A stretch of 64,000 bases of DNA from Roseomonas haemaphysalidis (lineage in GTDB: Bacteria; Pseudomonadota; Alphaproteobacteria; Acetobacterales; Acetobacteraceae). This document shows, piece after piece, positions 1 to 7,041 of the stretch. Within the stretch, counting starts at the first letter, position 1; each line of letters starts with the position of its first letter. The stretch is from contig NZ_CP061177.1 of the NCBI RefSeq assembly GCF_017355405.1, forward strand, positions 3,160,501 to 3,224,500. Direction: 5' to 3'. The notes under the pieces were generated by a model that searched no databases, was not told the DNA's origin, and saw only the letters and a program-made list of their open reading frames with translations. The position numbers were made by a program, and so were the translations under genes.

Positions 1-891
1 GCCTTCGCAGCCCGGCACCCGCGCGGCCAGGAAGCCGGCGGCGGCGAAAGCCTGGCGGCGCCCTTCCACCTCGCCCGCCGACAGCGCGAAGGGGTCGGTG
101 GCGTCCAGGCTGACGCGGCTGATGTTGAACCAGCCGTCGTCGGTGCCGGGCACGCGGCTCTGGTGCAAGGCGGCGCGGGCCAGCGCGCCGCTGTCCACGC
201 CCTGGCGGCACAGCGCCTGCAGCTCCGCCGAGGTCAGCGCCTCGAACCGGGAAAAGTCGATGGGGCCGAAGCGGAACATCATGGTGGCCGGCTGCGGCGC
301 CTCGTCCGCTTCCAGCGGCAGGAAGCCCGCGCCCGCGCGGGCCAGGAGGTCGAGGTCGCCGGAAGCATCGATCGCGATGCGCGGGCGGACCTCCAGCGGG
401 CCGGCCTTGGTCAGCACGGTCACGGCGCTCACGGCATCGCCCTGTCGCGCCACGTCCAGCAGCGTGGCGTGGAACAGCAGGCGCACGCCGGCTTCCGTCG
501 CCATCTGGTCCAGCACCAGCTTCAGCCGCTCGGGGTCGAAGGACACCTGGTCCATGCGGTGGCCGGTGGACATGGTGAAATGCGTGTGGCCGCCCGAGCC
601 GCCCTGGCGTTCCAGCCGTTGCACGACCTCCTCCGCCAGGCCTTGGATCACCTGCCGCCCGGCGGCGGTTTCCCAGCCGACGAACTGCCCCACCGCCCCC
701 GCCGTGGCGCTGCCGCCCAGAAAGCCCCAGCGCTCCACCAGCAGCACCGAAGCGCCGCCGCGGGCCGCCGCGACGGCGGCCATGGTGCCGGCCATGCCAC
801 CGCCGCACACCAGGACGTCCACGGCGATGCCGGACACCAAGGGGCTTTGCTTGTTCTGTGCGCTGTGCGCATTTTCGTGCGTCATGCGCAT
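1..891 (-). CDS. FAD-dependent oxidoreductase (3' end outside window)
   Basis: The reading frame is open from an ATG at 891 (or 885, two codons on) to the window edge, so the C-terminus is missing. About 20 residues in, a dinucleotide-binding fold is clear (VDVLVCGGGMAGTMAAVAAA), followed by an acidic residue region LLVERWGFLGG and later IAIDASGDLDLLARAG, the usual second FAD-contact of FAD_oxidored (PF12831)-type proteins. The family covers flavin oxidoreductases of unknown substrate. No clear ribosome-binding site is visible, so the choice between the two ATGs is open. The substrate cannot be read from the context. Confidence 0.8.
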   Translation of the reverse strand, partial: MRMTHENAHSAQNKQSPLVSGIAVDVLVCGGGMAGTMAAVAAARGGASVLLVERWGFLGGSATAGAVGQFVGWETAAGRQVIQGLAEEVVQRLERQGGSGGHTHFTMSTGHRMDQVSFDPERLKLVLDQMATEAGVRLLFHATLLDVARQGDAVSAVTVLTKAGPLEVRPRIAIDASGDLDLLARAGAGFLPLEADEAPQPATMMFRFGPIDFSRFEALTSAELQALCRQGVDSGALARAALHQSRVPGTDDGWFNISRVSLDATDPFALSAGEVEGRRQAFAAAGFLAARVPGCEG

Positions 892-991
892 AGGATAAGA
901 TCGTATTGGCGGGGTGTCGAGGCGCTCGCGGCCCGGGTTGGCACCGCCCCGCCGCTTCGGGCATCACTGGCGGCGACGGAGGAGCCACACC

Positions 992-1561
992 ATGCGCGAT
1001 ACGCCGAAACCTACCTTTCCCCACGGCAGCCTGCTGGCCGCCATGCTCGGCGGCCGGGCACCCACCGACGTGCGCCGCGCCGCGCATCGGCTGCGCGCGG
1101 AAGGCGCCGCGGTGGTGGCGGTGGAGGACGACATCGCCGGAATGGCACCGGGGCTCGCGACCTCCGCCGTGGCGCGCTCGCCCGCCGTGCTGGACGTGCT
1201 GCCGCCGCTGTTCTGGGTGGAGGCGCGGCTGGACGACGGCGGCGTCCAGGGATGGGTGATGGAACGGAAGCGCGACGGCCTGTCCCTGCGCGGCTTCGCC
1301 GTCGGCCCGGACCGCGACGCCGTGCCCGAGCCGCGCGGCACCGCGACGCTGCTCTTCGGCGCGGCGGTGCCGGAGGAGGATGAGGACGCGCGCTTTCTGC
1401 GCGGCCTGGTCACCGCCGTCAGCCTGCAGGAAATGCTGTCGCAGATGGGCGAGGCCTCGCCCGTCGTGCTGCTGCCAGCCGAGGCCGCGGGCGAGGACCT
1501 TTCCACCCTGCGCGGCCTGCGGCTGTCCGTGGCGATGCCGCCGGACGCGCTGCCGGACTGA
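992..1561 (+). CDS. Conserved hypothetical protein
   Basis: 189 codons, starting at the ATG preceded by GGAGGAG (978-984), which is preferred over the in-frame upstream start at 914. The N-terminal part (RRAAHRLRAEGAAVVAVEDD) looks helical, and the rest is a mixed acidic/hydrophobic domain with no motif I recognise. There is no signal peptide or membrane segment. It lies divergent from the FAD oxidoreductase and convergent with the gamma-glutamyltransferase-like gene, so it is probably a single-gene unit. No function is proposed. Confidence 0.7.
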   Translation: MRDTPKPTFPHGSLLAAMLGGRAPTDVRRAAHRLRAEGAAVVAVEDDIAGMAPGLATSAVARSPAVLDVLPPLFWVEARLDDGGVQGWVMERKRDGLSLRGFAVGPDRDAVPEPRGTATLLFGAAVPEEDEDARFLRGLVTAVSLQEMLSQMGEASPVVLLPAEAAGEDLSTLRGLRLSVAMPPDALPD

Positions 1562-1567
1562 GCAGCC

Positions 1568-3349
1568 CTATCGCCCGATGGCGTAGGCCTGCATCAGGCG
1601 CGGCGTGGCGGCGGCGATCACGCAGCCATCCTCCCGCCCCACGGCGCAGACGCGGCCCAGCGACCACGGGGCCTCCACCTTGACCCGATGCCCGCGCCGC
1701 TCCAGGCCCGCGATCACCTCCGGCCCCAGGCGGTCCTCCACCAGCAGGCGGTTGGGCTCAAAGGTGCGGGGGTAGAAGGACTGGGGAAAGTGCTTGCTGG
1801 TGAACAGCGGCAGGTCGATGGCCGCCTGCAGGTCCAGCTTGTGGTGCAGCCGCCGCAGCAGCACGGCCAGCGTCCACTGGTCCTGCTGGTCGCCGCCCGG
1901 GGTGCCCATGGCCAGCACCGCCTCGCCGTCGCGCGTCACCAGCGTGGGCGTCAGCGTGGTGCGCGGGCGGGTGCCGGGGCGCAGGTCGCTGGGCAACCCC
2001 GCGTCCAGCCAGCCCATCTGGCCGCGCGTGGAGATGGAAAAGCCCAGCCCCGGCACGGCGGGCGAGGATTGCAGCCAGCCGCCCGAGGGCGTGGCCGAGA
2101 TCATGTTGCCCCAGCGGTCCACCACGTCGAGATGCACCGTGTCGCCCCATTCCACCGGCAGCGGCGCGAAGGTGGGCTCGCCGAAGCCGATGCCCACCGG
2201 CGTTTCGGCGCCCGCCATGGCCAGGATGCGGCGCATGGCATCGGCGGCACCGGGCAGGTCGCCCGGCACCATCTCCGCCGAGGCGGCCTCGCCCACCAGA
2301 CCGCGGCGACGCTCCGCGTAATCACGCGACAACAGCGTTTCCAGCGGGATCTCCGAGGCATCCGGGTCGCCGTAGAAGACCTCGCGGTCGGCATAGGACA
2401 GCTTCATGCATTCCACGACCGTGTGCACGAAGCGCTCGCCCGCCGGGTCCATGGCCGCGATGTCGAAGCCTTCCAGCAGCCGCAGGGTTTGCAGCAGCAC
2501 CGGCCCCTGCCCCCAGGGACCGGTCTTGTGCACCGTGACCCCCGCGTAGTCGGCGGACACCGTCCGCTCCACGCCCGCCCGGTAGCGCGCGAAGTCCTCG
2601 GCCCGCAGCAGCCCGCCGTGGCGCCGGCCGCTGGAATCCATCAGCTCCGCCGTACGGTAGAAGCGGTCCACCGCCTCGGCGACGAAGCCGCGGTAGAAGG
2701 CGTCGCGCGCCGCCTCGATCTGCCGCTCGCGATCGGCGCCGGCGGCTTCCGCCTCGGCCAGGATGCGGCGGTAGGTGGCGGCGATGCCGGGGGTGCGGAA
2801 CAGCGCGCGGGGGCGCGGCACCTCGCCGCCCGGCATCCAGACCTCGGCGGAGGTCGGCCATTCCGCCGGAAAGAACTCGCGCGCCGGCAGGATGGAGGCG
2901 GACACGCGCGGCAGCACGGGAAAGCCGTGTTCCGCGTAGCCGATGGCGGCTTCCAGCACGGCGCGCGGGGTCCAGGTGCCATGGTCGCGCAGCAGCAGCA
3001 TCCAGGCGTCGAAGGCGCCGGGCACCACGGATGGCAGCAGGCCGGTGCCCGGCACCTGCCTGAGCCCGAGCGCCGCGAAGCGTTGCGGCGTGGCGGCCAT
3101 GGGGAACGGCCCCTGGCCGCAGATCACCACCGGCTCCGCGTCTTCCGGGCGCTTGAGGATGATCGGCACCTCGCCGCCGGGGCCGTTCAGGTGCGGCTCC
3201 ACGATCTGCAGGGTGAAGCCGGCGGCGGCGGCGGCGTCAAAGGCGTTGCCGCCGCGCTCCAGCACCGACATGCCGACGGCGCTGGCCAGCCAATGGGTGG
3301 TGGCCACCGCGCCGAAGGTGCCGCGGATCTCCGGACGGGTGGTGAACAT
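1568..3349 (-). CDS. Gamma-glutamyltransferase-family Ntn hydrolase
   Basis: 593 aa, the usual length for a GGT precursor. The family autocleaves before a catalytic threonine and hydrolyses or transfers gamma-glutamyl (or related amide) groups. The N-terminus has the family hallmark ATTHWLASAVGMSVLERGGN. The expected cleavage site is present in WGDTVHLDVVDRWGNMIS (Thr of DTVH), followed by the GTRPRTTLTPTLV and GTPGGDQQDQW segments that line the active site. The start at 3349 has a strong AGGGGGAAGG upstream. A longer frame to 3397 would run through the operator-like palindrome and is unlikely. No signal peptide is evident, so it may be cytoplasmic. It is divergent from a GntR regulator. The true substrate may not be glutathione, because many members are amidohydrolases. 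Confidence 0.88.
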   Translation of the reverse strand: MFTTRPEIRGTFGAVATTHWLASAVGMSVLERGGNAFDAAAAAGFTLQIVEPHLNGPGGEVPIILKRPEDAEPVVICGQGPFPMAATPQRFAALGLRQVPGTGLLPSVVPGAFDAWMLLLRDHGTWTPRAVLEAAIGYAEHGFPVLPRVSASILPAREFFPAEWPTSAEVWMPGGEVPRPRALFRTPGIAATYRRILAEAEAAGADRERQIEAARDAFYRGFVAEAVDRFYRTAELMDSSGRRHGGLLRAEDFARYRAGVERTVSADYAGVTVHKTGPWGQGPVLLQTLRLLEGFDIAAMDPAGERFVHTVVECMKLSYADREVFYGDPDASEIPLETLLSRDYAERRRGLVGEAASAEMVPGDLPGAADAMRRILAMAGAETPVGIGFGEPTFAPLPVEWGDTVHLDVVDRWGNMISATPSGGWLQSSPAVPGLGFSISTRGQMGWLDAGLPSDLRPGTRPRTTLTPTLVTRDGEAVLAMGTPGGDQQDQWTLAVLLRRLHHKLDLQAAIDLPLFTSKHFPQSFYPRTFEPNRLLVEDRLGPEVIAGLERRGHRVKVEAPWSLGRVCAVGREDGCVIAAATPRLMQAYAIGR

Positions 3350-3364
3350 CTGTGCCTTCCCCCT

Positions 3365-3385
3365 GGAACCAATCTGATTGGTTCC
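3365..3385. promoter_or_regulatory. Perfect 10-bp palindrome, candidate GntR/FCD operator
   Basis: GGAACCAATC-T-GATTGGTTCC is a perfect inverted repeat with a one-base centre. It sits between the divergent gamma-glutamyltransferase-like gene (start 3349) and the GntR/FCD regulator (start 3494). Its size and position fit an operator for that regulator, by analogy with other FCD-type GntR proteins that bind short palindromes in divergent promoters. Regulator binding is inferred. Confidence 0.6.
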
Positions 3386-3493
3386 ATTAGCAGCCACGCC
3401 CCTTTGGCGCCGCCGATGCTCTAGATCAGCGGCGGCAGGAAAGAAAGCGCCGCTCCCTTGCGCGGAGCGGCGTGCTCATCTAGCAAAGGTCCC

Positions 3494-4261
3494 ATGTCCA
3501 CCAGCCATGCGGCCGGGCGGCTGGAGGCGCACCTGCGCGATGCGGGCCTGGCACCCGGCGACCGGCTGCTTCCCGAACGTCAGCTCACCGAACGCCTGGG
3601 CGTCAGCCGCCGCGCGCTGCGCGAGGCGCTGGGCGAGCTGGAACTGCAGGGGCGCATCTGGCGCGGCGTGGGCCAGGGCACGTTTCTGGGCCCACGGCCC
3701 GCCGTGCCGCCCCGGCCGGAGCCGCGCGCGCGGGCGGCCAACCCCCTGGCGGTGATGGAAGCTCGGCTGACGCTGGAGCCCGCCCTGGCCGCGCTGGCCG
3801 CCCACAAGGCCACCGCCGAGGATGTGCAGGCGATCAGCCGCGCCGCCCGGCGCGGCGCCGAAACGCGGGACCAGGACAGCTGGGGGCAATGGGACGGCGC
3901 CTTTCACGGCGCCATCGCCCGCGCCTGCCACAACCCGTTGCTTCAGGCGGCCTTTGAACAGGTGGAAGCCAGCCGCGCCCGCACCGGCTGGGGCCGGCTG
4001 CGCGCCGCCATCACCACCGCGCCCATGCGCCAGGCCTCGGCGCTGCAGCACCAGGCGATCGCCGCCGCCATCGCGGACCGCGACGCGGCGGCGGCGCAGC
4101 GCGCCATGCGCGCCCACCTCCGGGCCGTCGTCCTCGCCATCCAGAGCGAGGACACCGACGGGGACGACACAACCGAACCGCGGACACAACACGCGGACCA
4201 CGACGCCGGCACGGCAGCAACCACGGAGCGGGCACAGGCCCGCGGAAAGACATCGCCATGA
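3494..4261 (+). CDS. GntR-family transcriptional regulator, FCD subfamily
   Basis: 255 aa. The N-terminal winged helix carries the GntR signature (PGDRLLPERQLTERLGVSRR then ALREALGELELQGRI). The C-terminal all-helical domain has the FCD pattern (FHGAIARACHNPLLQAAFEQ; later LQHQAIAAAIADRDAAAAQR), the ligand-sensing part of FadR-like regulators. The start at 3494 excludes a leader from 3458 without domain content. Its last codons overlap the Bug-type binding protein gene (ATGA), so the two are translated together. It probably controls the divergent GGT-like gene and its own operon through the palindrome at 3365-3385. The inducer is unknown. Confidence 0.9.
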   Translation: MSTSHAAGRLEAHLRDAGLAPGDRLLPERQLTERLGVSRRALREALGELELQGRIWRGVGQGTFLGPRPAVPPRPEPRARAANPLAVMEARLTLEPALAALAAHKATAEDVQAISRAARRGAETRDQDSWGQWDGAFHGAIARACHNPLLQAAFEQVEASRARTGWGRLRAAITTAPMRQASALQHQAIAAAIADRDAAAAQRAMRAHLRAVVLAIQSEDTDGDDTTEPRTQHADHDAGTAATTERAQARGKTSP

Positions 4262-5244
4262 CCCAACTCCGCCTGCCGCGGCGCGCGGCGCTTTCCCTTC
4301 TCGCGGCCACGGCCCTGCCGGGCGTGGCGCGCGCGCAGGGCGGCTATCCCAACCGCCCGGTCAGCGTGATCGTGCCCTGGGCACCCGGCGGCTCCACGGA
4401 CATCCTGGCGCGCGTGCTGTCGGAACCGCTGCGCATCGCTTTCGGGCAGCCCTTCGTGGTGGAAAACCGCTCCGGCGCCTCGGGCAACATCGGCTCGGCC
4501 TATGTGGCGCGCGCGGCGCCGGACGGGCAGACGCTGCTGGTCGGCTCCATGAGCACGCATGCCATGAACGACGCGCTGTTCAGCAACATGCCCTTCAACG
4601 GCGCCGAGGACTTCACGCCCATCGCGCTGCTGGCCTATGTGCTCAACACCATGGTGGTGCACCCCTCGGTGCCAGCCAACTCGGTGTCGGAGTTCATCGC
4701 CTACGCCAAGGCCAATCCCGGCAAGCTGGCCTATGCCTCGGCCGGCGCGGGCTCCACCAACCACCTGTGCGCCGCGATGTTCGCGCAGATGGCGGGGCTG
4801 GACATGGTGCACATCCCCTATCGCGGCGGTGCGCCGGCGGTGCTGGACACGGTGGCGGGCCAGACGCAGCTGCTGTTTTCCGCCGGCACCCAGACGCTGG
4901 AGCACGTGCGCAACGGCCGCCTGAAGCTGCTGGCCGTGACAGAGGAAAAGCGCTCCGCCCTGCTGCCGGAGGTGCCGACGGTCAACGAAAGCCTGCCGGG
5001 CTACGAGATGGCGGTGTGGTACGGCGCGCTGGGGCCCAAGGGCCTGCCGCCCGCGCTGACCGAGCGCCTGAATGCCGAGATGAACCGGGGGCTGATGCTG
5101 CCGGACGTCAAGGACAAGATGGCGGCCATCGGCGTGGAAGTGGTGAACGAGACGCCCGCCGACTTCGCCGCCCGACTGCACCAGGACACAACCAAGTGGC
5201 ACAAGGTGATCCGCGACCTGGGCATCGACAAGACCGATGCCTGA
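4258..5244 (+). CDS. Bug/TctC-family tripartite tricarboxylate transporter substrate-binding protein
   Basis: 328 aa. The N-terminus is a cleavable export signal (RLPRRAALSLLAATALPGVA then RA-QG) with a twin Arg. The mature part opens with the family motif YPNRPVSVIVPWAPGGSTDI, followed by the VVENRSGASGNIGS and IPYRGGAPAVLDTVAG segments that close over the ligand. These periplasmic proteins bind organic acids for TctAB permeases. The gene overlaps the GntR gene by 4 bp and the following GAF gene by 8 bp. No TctA/B partner adjoins, so it may use the pair at 17107-19127 or one elsewhere, or act as a sensor. Confidence 0.92.
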   Translation: MTQLRLPRRAALSLLAATALPGVARAQGGYPNRPVSVIVPWAPGGSTDILARVLSEPLRIAFGQPFVVENRSGASGNIGSAYVARAAPDGQTLLVGSMSTHAMNDALFSNMPFNGAEDFTPIALLAYVLNTMVVHPSVPANSVSEFIAYAKANPGKLAYASAGAGSTNHLCAAMFAQMAGLDMVHIPYRGGAPAVLDTVAGQTQLLFSAGTQTLEHVRNGRLKLLAVTEEKRSALLPEVPTVNESLPGYEMAVWYGALGPKGLPPALTERLNAEMNRGLMLPDVKDKMAAIGVEVVNETPADFAARLHQDTTKWHKVIRDLGIDKTDA

Positions 5245-5731
5245 GATGTTGGCGGATGCCTTCGAGCAGGCGGCGGGGCACGACGACGGCCCGCTGCCGC
5301 TGGTCCGCGCCGCCGACCGGCTGTCGCGCGCCATGCTGGGGCAGCAGCTGTGTACCGCCATGGTCTTTGACCGGGATGCCATGACGGTGCAGCGCATCTT
5401 CAGCTCCCGCCCCGCGGAATATCCGGTGGGCGGGCGCAAGCCCAAGCGCGACACCGCCTGGGGGCGGCAGGTGCTGCTGCAAGCCCGCCGCTTCGAGGGC
5501 GAGGGCGAGGACGCGATCCGCACGCATTTCGCCGACCATGACGTGATCCTCGGCCTCGGGCTGCGCAGCATCGTCAACCTGCCCATCGTCGCGCGCGGGC
5601 GCTGCCTCGGCACGCTCAACCTGCTGTGGCCGGCGGAGCGGCTGGATGCCGGACATGTGCAGCTGGCGCGGATGCTGGCGCTGCTGGCCACGCCGGACTG
5701 GACCGGCGGCAACCTGCCGGCGACGGGCTAG
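5237..5731 (+). CDS. GAF-domain protein
   Basis: 164 aa, essentially one GAF domain ([20 protein letters not shown] ... [20 protein letters not shown] ... GTLNLLWP) with no output domain. GAF folds bind small ligands or cyclic nucleotides. It overlaps the preceding transporter gene by 8 bp, so it belongs to the GntR-regulated operon, where a role as a metabolite-binding accessory or small GAF enzyme is possible. Its 3' end overlaps the convergent monooxygenase gene by 4 bp. Its position with a GntR/GGT/Bug set hints at amino-acid or amide catabolism, but this is inference. Confidence 0.75.
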   Translation: MPEMLADAFEQAAGHDDGPLPLVRAADRLSRAMLGQQLCTAMVFDRDAMTVQRIFSSRPAEYPVGGRKPKRDTAWGRQVLLQARRFEGEGEDAIRTHFADHDVILGLGLRSIVNLPIVARGRCLGTLNLLWPAERLDAGHVQLARMLALLATPDWTGGNLPATG

Positions 5732-6813
5732 GCCGGCCCGGCGCCCTCCACGCCACCGATGGATTGCAGCACGGCCTGGACGGTATCGCGCGCGTTGCGG
5801 GTGATGCCGGCCAGCGTCGCCGAGGCCGCGCCCGTCCATTCGCCGTAGCCCAGCATCCATAGGCGCGGCTGGCGCACCGCGCGCCCCTGCCGGACGGCGA
5901 CCCGGCCATCGGCTTCCAGCACGCCCAGATGCGACAGGTGGCCGAGCGCCGGGCGGAAGCCGGTGCACCAGATCACGGCATCCACCGCGACACGCGTGCC
6001 GTCCGGCCACATCACCCCGTCATGGGTGAAGCGGGAAAACGGCAGCACGGTGCCCAGCACGCCGCGCTCCCGCGCTTCCCGCAGCGCGGGCACCATGACG
6101 ATGTCGCCCAGGCTGCCCGGCTCGGCTTCCGGCGCGTGGCCATCCAGCTCGGCCCGCACGCGGGCCGTGGCGCGCTCGAACAGCACGCGGCCATCCACGT
6201 CGTCCGGCAGGAAACGCGGCTGTTCCGTGGTGACCCAGGCGGTGGCGGCAACCTTGGAGACTTCCGCCAGGATCTGCGCGCCCGAATTGCCGCCGCCCAC
6301 CACCAGCACGCTTTGCCCCGCGAATTCATCCGGCGAACGGTAGGCGGAGGAATGCAGCTGCCGCCCGCGAAACATCATCCGCCCGGACACCGGGGGAATG
6401 AAGGGCTGCCCGGCGCCGCCGGTGGCGCTGATCACGGCCTTGGCCAGCCAGATGCCGCGATCCGTGCGCACGGACAGGGCGTGGGTCGCGCGCAGCACGT
6501 CCTTGACCCGCACCGGCCGCTGCACCGGCAGGCCGTAGCGCTGCTCATAGGCCGACAGGTAGTCCACCACGTGGTCGCGGGTGGGATAGCCGCCGGCGGT
6601 GGGCGGCATGGGCCAGCCGGGCAGCGAGCTGGTTTGCGCGGGCGAAAACAGCTTCAGGGAATCCCAGGCGTCGGGCCATGCGCCGCCGGGCCGGTCATGG
6701 GCATCCAGGATCTCGAAATCCGTGTTCGCGCGGCGCAAAAAGTACCCGGCGGCCAGCCCGGACTGGCCGCCGCCGATCACCACCACGTCCCGCACGACCT
6801 GCCCGCCGGTCAT
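5728..6813 (-). CDS. Flavin-containing monooxygenase-like NAD(P)/FAD oxidoreductase
   Basis: 361 aa. Two Rossmann motifs are visible: the FAD site [20 protein letters not shown] at the N-terminus and the NADPH site [20 protein letters not shown] in the middle. The closing motif [17 protein letters not shown] is also typical of class B flavoprotein monooxygenases. The overall arrangement resembles the ArsO/CzcO-like subgroup, often found near metal or arsenic resistance genes, though none are seen here. The start at 6813 is chosen because the 50 residues upstream in frame are Arg/Gly-rich without domain content. The substrate is unknown. Confidence 0.88.
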   Translation of the reverse strand: MTGGQVVRDVVVIGGGQSGLAAGYFLRRANTDFEILDAHDRPGGAWPDAWDSLKLFSPAQTSSLPGWPMPPTAGGYPTRDHVVDYLSAYEQRYGLPVQRPVRVKDVLRATHALSVRTDRGIWLAKAVISATGGAGQPFIPPVSGRMMFRGRQLHSSAYRSPDEFAGQSVLVVGGGNSGAQILAEVSKVAATAWVTTEQPRFLPDDVDGRVLFERATARVRAELDGHAPEAEPGSLGDIVMVPALREARERGVLGTVLPFSRFTHDGVMWPDGTRVAVDAVIWCTGFRPALGHLSHLGVLEADGRVAVRQGRAVRQPRLWMLGYGEWTGAASATLAGITRNARDTVQAVLQSIGGVEGAGPA

Positions 6814-7041
6814 GGCGCCCCGCCGGCGGCGGCGCGGCCGGACAGCTGGCCCCGGGTGGCGTCCGTCACCGCCTGTCTCCGCCCTGCCCGCATCCCCGCC
6901 TCCCGCACCGCGACCGCGTGGGCGCGTTCGCCCGGGCGGATCGGCCAAGTTGTACCGGTCCATTCCTGGCCCGACATCGGCAACGACGCAACCGGAGCCT
7001 CGCGGCCGCCGCCCCGCGGCGCATGCCGGGTGCCGGCGGAA

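Noticed and set aside
163-1383. Long plus-strand frame of 406 codons
   Set aside because: Arg/Gly/His-rich composition typical of shadow frames in GC-rich DNA; it runs antisense to the FAD oxidoreductase and across the start of the next gene.
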